64,000 nt of DNA from CBDFGQ01 sp965247295 (GCA_965247295.1 CBDFGQ010000005.1:124001-188000); one strand, 5' to 3'; positions 24,935-33,727 are shown, counted from the stretch's first letter. Notes: generated by a model not told the origin, from the sequence alone. A program made the numbers and translations.

Positions 24935-25381
24935 TTAGAGTACCAGGCCGTACGTGCGCTTCTTTATGGACAGGTTGACAAATGTTTCCGTTCGGCCCAC
25001 CCCCGGGATGGTTCCTATCTTGGTCCTCAGGAACGTGCCCAGCTTCTCCGCCGATTCCAGCCCTACCCAGGCAAAAATGTCATGGGCTCCTGTAGTGATG
25101 GCGACGTAATGGACCTCCTCCAGGGCGGCGACGGCGTCGGCAATCTCGTCTACTTTTCCGGGGCCTGTCTGAATGCCTACCAGAGCAGCCGTACCGTAGC
25201 CCATCTGCTCAAGATTTGGCACCGCTATGACCTTTATCACGTCGTCCTGGATCAGCTGACGCAGCCTGCGCCTCACCGTCCCTTCGCTCACACCCACCTC
25301 CCGAGCTATCTTCGCGTTGGAGGCCCGCCCATCAACCTGGAGGAGTTTGATAATCCTTGCGTCCAGTTCGTCCATCAACAT
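24935..25381 (-). CDS. Lrp/AsnC family transcriptional regulator
   Basis: 148 residues. The N-terminal helix-turn-helix reads ELDARIIKLLQVDGRASNAK then VGVSEGTVRRRLRQL; the C-terminal RAM (ACT-like) ligand domain reads GTAALVGIQTGPGKVDEIA and TTGAHDIFAWVGLES. Such proteins sense amino acids or similar small molecules as octamers. The ATG follows GGGAGGAATC. It is monocistronic, with its own good promoter, and is divergent from the tRNA-Ser/miaB unit. The regulated genes cannot be named. Confidence 0.92.
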   Translation of the reverse strand: MLMDELDARIIKLLQVDGRASNAKIAREVGVSEGTVRRRLRQLIQDDVIKVIAVPNLEQMGYGTAALVGIQTGPGKVDEIADAVAALEEVHYVAITTGAHDIFAWVGLESAEKLGTFLRTKIGTIPGVGRTETFVNLSIKKRTYGLVL

Positions 25382-25408
25382 GATTCCTCCCGAGACTTTC
25401 TAATTGCT

Positions 25409-25437
25409 AGGATAGGACATGGTACGAATCGTGTCAA
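25409..25437 (-). promoter_or_regulatory. Promoter of the Lrp-type gene (TTGACA-17-TATCCT)
   Basis: Perfect -35 at 25437-25432 and TATCCT at 25414-25409 on the minus strand, spacer 17. The predicted leader is about 20 bases and carries the ribosome-binding site. Confidence 0.6.
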
Positions 25438-25628
25438 CGTAGGCCTTCCTTCAGCAGATGGCGCTTATAGTACCTATCGGCACCCGAGAGCGCAGACTGA
25501 CGTAACGTTGCCGCATCATTTTATTCCGAACCTTATCTGAGCTGTGCCAATGTAGCGAGATTTGTATTACAGTGTAGCCACGAAACTCCGCCCTGAGCGC
25601 CCTTACGCCACGGCCTCCGGGATGCGTC

Positions 25629-25657
25629 TTGTCCGGGAACTGAGGTTTTGCTATAGT
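25629..25657 (+). promoter_or_regulatory. tRNA-Ser promoter (TTGTCC-17-TATAGT)
   Basis: TTGTCC and TATAGT are 17 bases apart, with TG one base before the -10. The predicted start lies just before the tRNA 5' end, so the promoter probably drives tRNA-Ser and the following miaB gene. Confidence 0.55.
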
Positions 25658-25667
25658 GGCAGTGGGA

Positions 25668-25759
25668 GGAGGGATCGCATAGTGGTCGAGTGCGGGCGCC
25701 TGCTAAGCGCTTAGCCCGAGTAATTGGGCTCATGGGTTCGAATCCCATTCCCTCCGCCA
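25668..25759 (+). tRNA. tRNA-Ser(GCU)
   Basis: Acceptor GGAGGGA pairs with TCCCTCC, followed by G and an encoded CCA. The anticodon stem GGCGC/GCGCT encloses CTGCTAA, giving anticodon GCT (reads AGC/AGU). A long variable arm (AGCCC/GGGCT) marks it as a class II serine tRNA; the T-arm is ATGGG-TTCGAAT-CCCAT. With U36 it should carry t6A37, the product of the TsaD pathway, which is also encoded in this window. Confidence 0.95.
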
Positions 25760-25786
25760 GTACTTACTACGATCTGCCGGAATGCC

Positions 25787-27061
25787 ATGAATAGCTATTA
25801 CATCTGGACAATAGGCTGCCAGATGAACGTCGCGGACTCGGAGCGGCTGGGTAGTGCCCTGGACCAGTTGGGGCTTCAGCCGGTCGAAGGGCCCAGGGAT
25901 GCCGACGTCATCGTGCTCAACTCCTGCGTGGTGCGGCAGAGCGCCGAGGACAAGGTGGTGGGCACTCTGGGGATGATGAAGCCTCTCAAGCTGGGTAGGC
26001 CAGACCGCGTCCTGGCCGTGATGGGTTGCATGGTTGGTCCCAGGATTGAAGAGCTCAGGACCCGCTTCCCCTATGTGGACACCTTCATGCAGCCGCAACA
26101 GTATGGGCCGTTGCTGGACCTGATAGGGGACCGCATGGGGCTCGACTGGGAGGGGTGCGTCGGCAGCCTGACCCCCTCCAGGCCGACAGTCTGCTCCTAT
26201 GTTCCTATTATTCATGGCTGCGACCTGATGTGCACCTTCTGCATCATTCCTTACCGAAGGGGCCGCCAGGTCAGCCGACCCTTGGCCGAGATCGTGAGGG
26301 AGGTAGAGCTCCTGGCCAGCCGTGGGGCGAAGGAGGTGACCCTTCTGGGCCAGACGGTGGACGCCTACGGGCACGACCTCCCAGACAAACCCAGTCTGGC
26401 CGACCTCCTCCACTCCCTGAACCCTATCGATGGTATCTCCCGCATCCGCTTCCTGACATCCCACCCTATGTTCATGAGCGATGCCATAATCCGGGCGGTC
26501 GCCGAGCTGGACAAGGTGTGCGAGCACATTAACCTACCCGTACAGGCCGGCCACGACGAAGTCCTGGACCGTATGCGGCGGCGCTACACCGAGAGGGAGT
26601 ACCGCGGCCTGATCGACAGGATACGCTCAACCATCCCCCACGTCTCCCTCGGTACCGATGTGATCGTAGGCTTCCCTGGGGAGACGCGGGAGCAATACCA
26701 GCATACCGTTGAGCTTATAGAAGACGTGCAGTTCGACAAAGTCCACGTGGCCGCTTACTCCTCCCGGCCGGGGACGATCGCCAGCCGCAAATTGCCCGAT
26801 GACGTGCCCAGGGAGGAGAAGGCCTACCGTCTGAAGAACCTGGATGAGGTCCAGGCCAATATCCTCAGCCGGAAGAATGGCCGGCTCCTCGGCCAAAGGA
26901 TGGAGGTCCTGGTCGACGGCCGAAACAAGGGCCGGTGGCAGGGCCGCACCAGGAACGACAAGCTGGTGTTCTTCGCGGATGAGGCCGAGCGCCTGGGGGA
27001 TCTCGTGGACGTTGAGGTGACCAAGACCAGCCCGTGGTCGCTCCAGGCCGTACCCGTTTAG
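25787..27061 (+). CDS. miaB: tRNA-2-methylthio-N6-dimethylallyladenosine synthase (MiaB-like)
   Basis: A 424-residue radical SAM methylthiotransferase. The N-terminal cluster domain has cysteines in IGCQMN, LNSCVVRQSAEDK and VMGCMVG; the radical SAM motif is CDLMCTFC (CxxxCxxC), followed by IIPYRRGRQVSRP. A C-terminal TRAM domain reads LLGQRMEVLVDG then GRWQGRTRNDKLVFF. MiaB modifies i6A37 in tRNAs reading UNN codons, so it does not act on the adjacent tRNA-Ser(GCU). ATG at 25787 gives the standard start 28 bases after the tRNA. Confidence 0.92.
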   Translation: MNSYYIWTIGCQMNVADSERLGSALDQLGLQPVEGPRDADVIVLNSCVVRQSAEDKVVGTLGMMKPLKLGRPDRVLAVMGCMVGPRIEELRTRFPYVDTFMQPQQYGPLLDLIGDRMGLDWEGCVGSLTPSRPTVCSYVPIIHGCDLMCTFCIIPYRRGRQVSRPLAEIVREVELLASRGAKEVTLLGQTVDAYGHDLPDKPSLADLLHSLNPIDGISRIRFLTSHPMFMSDAIIRAVAELDKVCEHINLPVQAGHDEVLDRMRRRYTEREYRGLIDRIRSTIPHVSLGTDVIVGFPGETREQYQHTVELIEDVQFDKVHVAAYSSRPGTIASRKLPDDVPREEKAYRLKNLDEVQANILSRKNGRLLGQRMEVLVDGRNKGRWQGRTRNDKLVFFADEAERLGDLVDVEVTKTSPWSLQAVPV

Positions 27062-27228
27062 AGGCCTGTATAGCCGGTACAGGAGTCGTAGACCATGGCA
27101 ACCAATACAAAAGAGTCCTTCGTAGTTGCCCTGGATCCTATGCTGCGGCTGGTCTGACATAACCACAAACCGGACCCAGCGGGCTGCAGCTACGTCAGGC
27201 AGGCTGACGAACTCGCGGGGCGGTCCTG

Positions 27229-27237
27229 TGCTACACT
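27229..27237 (+). promoter_or_regulatory. Extended -10 promoter (TGCTACACT)
   Basis: TG-C-TACACT, 44 bases before the VOC gene start; no clear -35. Confidence 0.35.
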
Positions 27238-27280
27238 AAGTTCCCTGGCTAACACACCACTCGGAACTACGGGAGGGAAA

Positions 27281-27757
27281 ATGGCTTACACACCAAAGTA
27301 CCTAGGACACGTGAACCTGTACGTTAAAGATGCGGAGCGCTCCGAGAAGTTTTACGGCGAAATGCTGGGGTTACACACGTACGTGCGCCGGCCGGGCCGG
27401 GCCGTGTTCATGTCGGCGGACCTGGAGCAGTCCCACGAGATCGCCTTGATGGAGCTGGGCCCCGACGCCGCAGGCCCGGAGGCGAACCAGGTGGGCCTCA
27501 ATCACATCGCCTGGCGCATGGAGAGCTTCGAGGACCTGAAGGAGCTCTACGGCAGGCTCAAGGAGAAGGGCGTAGAGGTCGAAAAGGTCGGCGACCACGG
27601 CGTTGCCATGGGGATCTACTTCCGGGACCCTGACGGCAATGGCAACGAGGCGTATTACGAGCTGCCCAGGGACCAGTGGCAGGTCGAGGGAGACCTCTTC
27701 TCGGGTAAATTCCCCATGAGCCTGGAGGACGAGCCCGCCGAGGTGCCGGCCACCTAG
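27281..27757 (+). CDS. VOC family protein (glyoxalase/catechol dioxygenase fold)
   Basis: 158 residues forming one vicinal oxygen chelate module pair. Likely metal ligands are H10 (YLGHVNLYV), H75 (GLNHIAWRM) and an acid in GNGNEAYYELP (E123 or E127). The pattern fits an extradiol-dioxygenase-like or glyoxalase-like metalloenzyme; the substrate is unknown. The ATG follows GGGAGGG. The broken nadC begins 11 bases downstream on the same strand. Confidence 0.85.
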   Translation: MAYTPKYLGHVNLYVKDAERSEKFYGEMLGLHTYVRRPGRAVFMSADLEQSHEIALMELGPDAAGPEANQVGLNHIAWRMESFEDLKELYGRLKEKGVEVEKVGDHGVAMGIYFRDPDGNGNEAYYELPRDQWQVEGDLFSGKFPMSLEDEPAEVPAT

Positions 27758-27767
27758 AGCACCTCCC

Positions 27768-28643
27768 GTGATCCACCTGATGCCAGAGGTTCAGAGCTTG
27801 ATAGACCGGGCGCTGGCGGAAGACCAGGCCTTCAACGACCCTACCACCAGCGGTATTATACCCGCCGACCTGACCGGCCGGGGCATCATCAGGTCGAAGG
27901 CCGAGGGCGTCTTGGCTGGCGTCGAGGTGTGCCTGGCTGTATTTAGACGGGCTGACCCAAGCATCCAAACTGTGCCCTCACGCAGCGATGGCAGCCCCAT
28001 TGCGGCGGGAGATGCCATAGCGAGCGTTGAGGGTAGCGCTGGAGCATGAGCGGCATCGCCACCGAGACCTCACGCTATGTAATGGCATTAGAGGGCTTCC
28101 CCGCCATGATAGTAGACACCCGCAAGACCGTACCCGGACACAGGTACCTGGACAAGCACGCCGTCAGGGCGGGAGGGGGATCAAATCACCGGCAGAACCT
28201 TGCCGACGGCATCCTCATCAAGGATAACCACATCGCCGCCCTGCGATCCCGGGGAGTCAGCTTGAAGGAGACCGTCGAGCTAGCCCGCCATCCGGAGGGC
28301 GCCCCACACCATCAAGGTGGAGGTGGAGGTCACCGACCTGAAGGAGCTGGAGCAGGTGTTGGAAGCCGGGGCCCACGTCATCATGCTCGACAACATGTCC
28401 CTGGATGACATGGCGCGGGCTGTGAAGGTAGTGGGCGGCGCGGCGGTAATAGAGGCGTCTGGCGGCATCGATCTGGAGACAGTCAGGGACGTCGCGGAGA
28501 CCGGGGTGGACCTCATATCCATCGGTGGCCTGACCTACTCATCCAGGGCGCTGGACATAAGCCTGGACCTGGAGTTTCAGGAGGAGTCCTTCAACGTGCT
28601 ACCCCCGCCTGGGCCGGAACCTGTCGGCGCTGTCGATCATTAG
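27768..28643 (+). pseudogene. nadC: Nicotinate-nucleotide pyrophosphorylase, broken in two places
   Basis: Three frames together spell a quinolinate phosphoribosyltransferase. The first runs to a TGA at 28047-28049 (through GDAIASVEGS). The second starts at 28046 with SGIATETSRYVMALEGFPA and keeps the active-site stretches DTRKTVPGHRYLDKHAV and LIKDNHIA. The third, from about 28300, reads APHTIKVEVEVTDLKELEQ to ISIGGLTYSSRALDISLDLEF. At the first junction about 15-17 residues with the usual ER-x-ALN-x-LQ motif are missing; at the second there is a simple one-base shift. As it stands the gene cannot make a working enzyme, unless one break is an assembly error. Confidence 0.8.
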
Positions 28644-29063
28644 CGTCACGGGTCCGTCATTCTGAATATCCACCAGCATATGCTCCCTGAACCGACCAGT
28701 CGCCACCGACAGGCCGGAACTCGCGAACAGGTCCACGGCTACCTCGTACAGGCTCTCGGCCTTCTCGGGTCCCGCAGCCCTAGTGAAGTCGGGCCGGCGA
28801 CCTTTACGGGTGTCGCCATAAAGGGTGAACTGGCTTATAACAAGAAACTCCGCCCCCGTATCCAGGGCGGAGCGATCGAACCGATTATCGTCGTCTGGGA
28901 AAATCCGTAGATTAACTACCTTTTCCACCAGGTAGCGGACATCCTCCTCCGCGTCCTCTTCCGACACCCCCAGCAGGACCACAAGTCCCGGTCCTGTCTT
29001 CCCCACTTCTACCCCGTCCACCGAAACGGAAGCCCTCACCACCCGCTGGATAAGAGCCCTCAA
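28599..29063 (-). CDS. dtd: D-aminoacyl-tRNA deacylase
   Basis: A 154-residue enzyme that removes D-amino acids wrongly attached to tRNA. It begins MRALIQRVVRASVSVDG; SQFTLYGDTRKGRRPDFTRAA is the catalytic Thr-containing loop, and NDGPVTLMIDS is the C-terminal signature. It is full length. Its 3' end overlaps that of the nadC remnant by 45 bases on the other strand. The fmdB-type gene lies 33 bases upstream on the same strand. Confidence 0.93.
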   Translation of the reverse strand: MRALIQRVVRASVSVDGVEVGKTGPGLVVLLGVSEEDAEEDVRYLVEKVVNLRIFPDDDNRFDRSALDTGAEFLVISQFTLYGDTRKGRRPDFTRAAGPEKAESLYEVAVDLFASSGLSVATGRFREHMLVDIQNDGPVTLMIDSADRFRPRRG

Positions 29064-29096
29064 CTCCCCTAAGCCTCCTTCTTCGTCGCCTCCTTC

Positions 29097-29384
29097 TTAA
29101 TCCTCGGACTTGGTTTCGGAGGTACTGGCCTTCGCCTCCGAATCCTTGCTTTTCTTTTTCTCTCCCTCTTGCTCCTTCTTTTCGTCGGCAGGGGGGCTGT
29201 AGCTGGAATGCTTGTAATCGGTGGTGTAGAAGCCCGACCCCTTGTAGATGATGGGAACGGCATGGAACTTGCGTCGGGAGTTGCCAGAACATCGAGGGCA
29301 AACCTCCTGGGGGTCGGCGCTGAAGCTTTGTCTCAATTCAAAGGCATGGCCGCACTCCATGCACTCGTAATCATATAGCGGCAA
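29097..29384 (-). CDS. FmdB-type zinc ribbon protein
   Basis: 95 residues. LPLYDYECMECGHAFELRQSF and EVCPRCSG give the two CxxC knuckles of the FmdB/regulatory-protein zinc ribbon, with KFHAVPIIYKGSGFYTTDYK following. The C-terminal 35 residues are a low-complexity Lys/Glu/Ser tail. The start is TTG at 29384, preceded by GGAGG. Role unknown; the family was named for a putative regulator of amidase operons, but most members are uncharacterised. Confidence 0.85.
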   Translation of the reverse strand: MPLYDYECMECGHAFELRQSFSADPQEVCPRCSGNSRRKFHAVPIIYKGSGFYTTDYKHSSYSPPADEKKEQEGEKKKSKDSEAKASTSETKSED

Positions 29385-29415
29385 TATGGTCCTCCTGGAC
29401 TGGCTCAATCCATCT

Positions 29416-29438
29416 AGCAGCCCCCGATGGGGGCTGCT
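29416..29438. repeat. Perfect hairpin in the zinc-ribbon gene leader
   Basis: AGCAGCCCC and GGGGCTGCT arms around a short loop. On the minus strand it sits between the promoter and the TTG start. It lacks a U tract on either side, so it is probably an mRNA 5' stabiliser or binding site rather than a terminator. Confidence 0.5.
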
Positions 29439-29451
29439 AAATTCAGTACAA

Positions 29452-29480
29452 ACTGTATCATTTACGCACGTTCCTGTCAA
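29452..29480 (-). promoter_or_regulatory. Promoter of the zinc-ribbon gene (TTGACA-17-TACAGT)
   Basis: Perfect -35 (29480-29475) and TACAGT (29457-29452) on the minus strand with a 17-base spacer, just downstream of the deacetylase gene stop. Confidence 0.65.
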
Positions 29481-29491
29481 TGCACAGGGGG

Positions 29492-30301
29492 CTAACGGTT
29501 GGCCCACATCTCGGCCACGTCGATCATCCGCATGAAGGGCACGTTGGGGAAGGAGCGGATGTGGGCGATCAGGCGCTCCAGCATTAGGAGCCTCCCGGGC
29601 CGCCCGATGTACTGGGGGTGCATGGTGAGGGGAAAGGACCTCCCGTAACGGTAGAGCCCCTCGAACTCAGCCGACCAGATCTCGTACACCTCAGCGGGGC
29701 TCTTCATGGGGCTGGTCCGCTGAGCTGCCGGCGAGTGCACGAAGTGGGGAGCGTCGTCCAGGGTCCATGTAATGGGAATCTCCACCAGCTTTCCCCGCGA
29801 GGTATCCACAGTGTAGGGGGCGTCGTCGGCCATCAGGCTGGTGTCGTAGGCGAACCCGCGGGAAGACAGGAGCTCCAGCGACACCTCGCTCAGCTCCCAG
29901 CCGGGCGAACGGTAGCCCCTGGGCGCCTCCCCCGTCAGTCCTTCCAGAATGCCGATGCCTTTGTCCAGGACCTCTTCCTCCTCCTCGGCGTTCATAGAGG
30001 CAGGGGCCTCATGCATGTAACCGTGGTGTGCCACCTCATGACCACGCCGGTGGATCTCCCGGACCAGGTCCGGATGGGTCTCGGCCACGTAGCCGGGTAT
30101 ATAGAAGCTTGCCTTGATATCGTGGCTGTCCAGAATGTCGAGGATGCGTGGCGTGGCCACGCTGGGTCCATACTCGGCCATGGACATCAGGCTGGGCAGC
30201 TTGGCGAAGTCGGGGTTGCGCCGCAGCCACGAGGACACCCCGTCCACGTCGAAGCTGAGCATTGCAACGCACTGTATGTCTCGGGGCCATATACCTGACA
30301 T
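29492..30301 (-). CDS. Polysaccharide deacetylase family protein (NodB/PuuE-like)
   Basis: A 269-residue cytoplasmic-looking protein with no signal peptide. LSFDVDGVSSWL contains the catalytic Asp pair of NodB motif 1; GHEVAHHGYMHE is motif 2 with the metal-binding histidines; YRSPGWELSE is motif 3. The overall pattern, with ATPRILDILDSHDIKASFY, is closest to allantoinase-like PuuE or peptidoglycan deacetylase-like cytosolic enzymes. Substrate not identifiable. Confidence 0.87.
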   Translation of the reverse strand: MSGIWPRDIQCVAMLSFDVDGVSSWLRRNPDFAKLPSLMSMAEYGPSVATPRILDILDSHDIKASFYIPGYVAETHPDLVREIHRRGHEVAHHGYMHEAPASMNAEEEEEVLDKGIGILEGLTGEAPRGYRSPGWELSEVSLELLSSRGFAYDTSLMADDAPYTVDTSRGKLVEIPITWTLDDAPHFVHSPAAQRTSPMKSPAEVYEIWSAEFEGLYRYGRSFPLTMHPQYIGRPGRLLMLERLIAHIRSFPNVPFMRMIDVAEMWANR

Positions 30302-30380
30302 AGTAGACCTCCTCTGCGAACTGATTCCACCAACAGGTGACTTCTCCGAAGTCGGTAAGGGAAATTTGTGCCCAACAGCT

Positions 30381-30464
30381 ACCCCCTTCCCTCTCGATGG
30401 GGGAAGGTCGGGATGGGGGGTGATACCCCCTCACCTCAATCCTCTCCCACCGGGGGAGAGGAGG
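30381..30464. repeat. C/G-rich hairpin repeat, second copy
   Basis: CCCCTTCCCTCTCGATGGGG followed by GAAGG, GTCGGGATGGGGGG, then CCTCTCCCACCGGGGGAGAGG. Same style as 15769-15836. It separates the deacetylase from the luciferase-like gene. Confidence 0.55.
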
Positions 30465-30487
30465 TAAATCTACAGGCCCTGGCCCAA

Positions 30488-31429
30488 CTACCTTCGGAAG
30501 TGGGGTATGATCTCCCGGGCCACGGTGTCTATGTGCCGGGGACGGTCTTCCCGCGGGCAGACCCAGCTGAAGACGAAGCGCCGTACTCCCGCCTCCACGT
30601 ACTCCTCCAGACGCCGGATACAATCCTCCACGGTGCCGAGAACACAATAACTACCCACGATGTTCATAAAGTCCCCGGAGTAGCGGTATTGTCCCCCCAG
30701 GGAGCGCGCCGCCACTTGCCCCGCCTCCTCTCGGCTGCCATAGATGGAGATGAATTGAAAATCGGCCCACTGAAAGGCGGCGAGATCCCGACCTTCCTTG
30801 GCTGCAGCGGTGGAGACCTTCTCCACGCTGTCCCGGTAGCGGTCCGGACTGTACAGGTAGGGGAACCAGCCGTCCCCGTAGCGGGCGGCCCGAAGCATGG
30901 CCGGGTCCCGTCGCCCCGCCACCCAGACGGGGGGATGGGGCTCCTGGGTAGGTCCGGGAACCATGGACACACCATCAAGCTTGTAGTAGCGGCCGGAGTA
31001 GTGGACGCTCTCCTCGATCCACAGCAGCTTCAGCGCCTCCAGGCATTCGTTGGTCCTGCCACCCCGCTGTCTCACAGATATGCCGGCCGCGCTGAACTCC
31101 TCGGGGAACTCGCCACCGACCCCCACCCCCAGGGTGAGCCGACCCCCGGAGGCGATGTCCAGGGTGGTAGTCAGCTTGGCCAGAACGGTGGGATGGTAGA
31201 AGGGTACAAGAATCACCGAGGACAGCAGACGTATCCTGCTCGTGGCGCCGGCGGCCACCGCTATAACCGGCAGTGCCGCGCTGGATGGCCCTGGAGGGAC
31301 CCCCCGCATGAAATGCTCCCCCGCTGCCACGTAATCGTACCCCAGCTCCTCCAGCAATATAGCCTCCGCCGCCGTCTCCTCGACGCCAAGGCCCAGTACA
31401 GCCCCAAACTGGATCTCCGGTCCAGCCAT
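30488..31429 (-). CDS. LLM class F420-dependent oxidoreductase
   Basis: A 313-residue luciferase-like protein of the F420-type subgroup. IQFGAVLGLGVEETAAEA opens the barrel; RIRLLSSVILVPFYHPTVLAK and GGRLTLGVGVGGEFPEEF are typical, as is PPVWVAGRRDPAMLRAARYGDGW. These enzymes usually reduce or oxidise small organics with coenzyme F420; the substrate is unknown. ATG at 31429 follows AAAGGA by 7 bases and is preferred over a GTG 24 bases upstream. Confidence 0.88.
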   Translation of the reverse strand: MAGPEIQFGAVLGLGVEETAAEAILLEELGYDYVAAGEHFMRGVPPGPSSAALPVIAVAAGATSRIRLLSSVILVPFYHPTVLAKLTTTLDIASGGRLTLGVGVGGEFPEEFSAAGISVRQRGGRTNECLEALKLLWIEESVHYSGRYYKLDGVSMVPGPTQEPHPPVWVAGRRDPAMLRAARYGDGWFPYLYSPDRYRDSVEKVSTAAAKEGRDLAAFQWADFQFISIYGSREEAGQVAARSLGGQYRYSGDFMNIVGSYCVLGTVEDCIRRLEEYVEAGVRRFVFSWVCPREDRPRHIDTVAREIIPHFRR

Positions 31430-31676
31430 ATCGCTATCCTTTGACCTCCTCACTTACCCCTGGCCCCGCTCCACTGACCGATAGCTACCGAGGGTGTTTG
31501 GACGGGCTAATGGCGGGATTTCCATCCAGGGAGGTTGCGATACCCGAGCTAATTCAGGTCTGACGCCCGTTTCGACAGGCCGGTAAGCGCTGACGGCTAG
31601 CCCAGAAAAGCCACGGATACTATATATACCAAGCCGGAAGGTGCGGTCAAGGGGACGTATGGAACGGACGTTGGGG

Positions 31677-33029
31677 CTACTCCGGGGAGTTCGCCGGGAG
31701 GCTGAAGGTAAAGTTGGTGCCCACCCCCAGCTGGGTGTCGACCCTTATGCTCCCGCCATGGGCTTCCACCAGCCGCTTGGCGATCGTGAGGCCGAGGCCC
31801 ACCCCACCGGTAGCTCTGGACCTGGACTTGTCCACTCTGTAGAACCGCTCGAACACGTAGGGCAGGTCCTCCTCCGCAATGCCTGGCCCAGTGTCTGCCA
31901 CGCTCACCTCTACCTCGCCGGGCTTCGCATGCAGGCTCACCTGAATGCTCCCGCCGGCTGAGGTGTAGCTGGCAGCGTTGACAAGCAGGTTGCGCAGCAC
32001 CTGACTTATGCGTTCCGGGTCTACCTGGACTCGAGCGTCGCCCACGGCGTCCATGCCTATCCTGATGCCTTTGGCCTCCGCCTGGGGCTGTGCGGCGGCT
32101 ATCGCCTTTTTGACCAGTTCGGATAGGTTGCAGGGCTGAATATACAGGGTCATCTGTCCAGATTCGGCCAGAGCCAGCTCCTGTAAGTCCTCTATGAGGC
32201 GAGTGAGGAGGACCACTTCTTCATGCATGGAGCTAATGGTGGCGGCATCGGCCTTTACGACGTCGTCGCGTATGGCCTCCAGGTACCCCCCTATATTGGA
32301 CAGCGGGGTCCGTAGCTCGTGCGCTACGTCGGCCACCAGGTTGCGCCGTATCTGCTCCGTGGTTGCCAGCTCCTCCGCCATGGTGTTAAAGCTCCTAGCC
32401 AGCTCGCCTACTTCGTCCCTTGAGCGCACCTCCACCCTGCGGGAGAAGTCCCCTGTAGCCATCGCCCTGGCCGCTCTGGAGAGGGACTCCATCGGCGCAA
32501 GGATACGCCGGGATAGGAAAAATGTCAGGGCTGCGGCCAGGCCCCCGGCCAGGATACCGCTCCAGATGAGAAAGCGATTGATGGAAGGCAGATCAGGCTC
32601 GGGAATCAATGAGGCGGACTCATCGGGCAGCGGATCGGGGTTGATTAACATGGTGGCCACTGCCCCTCCCGGAGCCGCGATCAGAAGCCGCCGCTCGCTG
32701 TGTAGGGGACCAACAATTACCCGTCCCAACAGAGTACGCCGGGAGTCGGCAACCACCCGACCCACCCTGTCGACCACTATAACCCGCTGCGAGTAAAGCT
32801 CTCCTACCTGCTCCAGCATGATCTGGGCCCCGTGCCATCCCGTGGACTGAGAGTACTGCCGCGCCAGCATCGTCTTGAGCCTCTCGGTCCGGCTGGTCTC
32901 GGTGCGGTCCTGGAATTGCTCCATCTCGGCCGTGGCCGTTCGACTGGCGAAAAATGCAACCATCCCGAGGGCCACGGCGATGACCAGGACGAAGCTAAGC
33001 AGGAGGCGCCAGCGGATGCTATGGAACAA
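31677..33029 (-). CDS. Two-component sensor histidine kinase (PhoR/BaeS-like)
   Basis: 450 residues. TM1 (about 8-27), an extracytoplasmic domain of about 125 residues, TM2 (about 153-173), a HAMP domain, a HisKA domain with the phosphorylated H237 in VAHELRTPLSN, and an ATPase domain with N box (LRNLLVNAA), G1 (VADTGPGI) and G2 (GGVGLGL). The TTG start lies 2 bases after the response regulator stop, so the pair is translationally coupled. The Pho-box-like site upstream of the pair hints at phosphate sensing but does not prove it. Confidence 0.93.
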   Translation of the reverse strand: MFHSIRWRLLLSFVLVIAVALGMVAFFASRTATAEMEQFQDRTETSRTERLKTMLARQYSQSTGWHGAQIMLEQVGELYSQRVIVVDRVGRVVADSRRTLLGRVIVGPLHSERRLLIAAPGGAVATMLINPDPLPDESASLIPEPDLPSINRFLIWSGILAGGLAAALTFFLSRRILAPMESLSRAARAMATGDFSRRVEVRSRDEVGELARSFNTMAEELATTEQIRRNLVADVAHELRTPLSNIGGYLEAIRDDVVKADAATISSMHEEVVLLTRLIEDLQELALAESGQMTLYIQPCNLSELVKKAIAAAQPQAEAKGIRIGMDAVGDARVQVDPERISQVLRNLLVNAASYTSAGGSIQVSLHAKPGEVEVSVADTGPGIAEEDLPYVFERFYRVDKSRSRATGGVGLGLTIAKRLVEAHGGSIRVDTQLGVGTNFTFSLPANSPE

Positions 33030-33031
33030 AG

Positions 33032-33727
33032 CTAACCCCCGAACTTGTATCCCATGCCGTAGACGGTCTTGATGTATTGGGGCCGGTTGGAGTCTGGCTC
33101 GGTCTTGCGCCGCAGGTTCAGGATGTGCACATCCACCGTCCGGTCCATGCCCTCAAAGTCGTAGCCCAGGGCCCGGTCCACCAGCTGGCCGCGACTGAAA
33201 ACCCTCCCTGGCTCCCGCGCCAGTATTGCAAGGATGCGAAACTCGGTGGGGGTGAGGTGCACGTCGCGGTCACCCACCTTCACAACGTGAAGGCGGTAGT
33301 CAATCTTGAGGTCGCCCCACTCCAGCTTCTCGGGTCCAAGGGAAATGGAGTCCTCGGTGGAGCGCCGAAGAACCGCCCGCACCCTGGCAGCCAGTTCACG
33401 TGGGCTGAATGGCTTGGTAACGTAATCGTCGGCCCCAAGGTCCAGCCCCTGGAGCTTGTCCTGCTCGGTGGTCAGGGCCGTCAGCATGATAATGGGCACA
33501 TCGGACTCTCGGCGCACTGTCCGGCAGAGCTCGGGGCCGCTCATGCCCGGCAGAAGCAGGTCCAGGACGATCAGGTCCGGCTTCTCGTCTCTGGACAGTT
33601 TCAAACCCTGAAGGCCATCGAAAGCTGTGACAACGTCGTAGCCGTCTCTTTGCAGATACATCCCGACGATGTCGGCCGTCTTGCGGTCATCCTCGATTAC
33701 TAGAACACGTCGCTTGGGGGCAGCCAT
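33032..33727 (-). CDS. OmpR/PhoB family response regulator
   Basis: 231 residues. Receiver domain with acidic pocket IEDD (11-14), phosphorylated D56 in LIVLDLLLPG, T in MLTALT and K in DDYVTKPF; the winged-helix DNA-binding domain follows from about 130 (LTPTEFRILAILAREPGRVFS, then VDVHILNLRRKTEPD). It is first in the operon with the kinase. A TACAAT-like -10 lies upstream. Confidence 0.94.
   Translation of the reverse strand: MAAPKRRVLVIEDDRKTADIVGMYLQRDGYDVVTAFDGLQGLKLSRDEKPDLIVLDLLLPGMSGPELCRTVRRESDVPIIMLTALTTEQDKLQGLDLGADDYVTKPFSPRELAARVRAVLRRSTEDSISLGPEKLEWGDLKIDYRLHVVKVGDRDVHLTPTEFRILAILAREPGRVFSRGQLVDRALGYDFEGMDRTVDVHILNLRRKTEPDSNRPQYIKTVYGMGYKFGG

Noticed and set aside
25668..27061. 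The idea that MiaB modifies the adjacent tRNA-Ser(GCU).
   Set aside because: MiaB acts on tRNAs with A36; this tRNA has U36 and should carry t6A37. Adjacency looks incidental or reflects shared transcription only.
30368..31444. A long open frame opposite the second luciferase-like gene.
   Set aside because: It runs through an intergenic repeat and the antisense of a clear gene; low-complexity, no domain.
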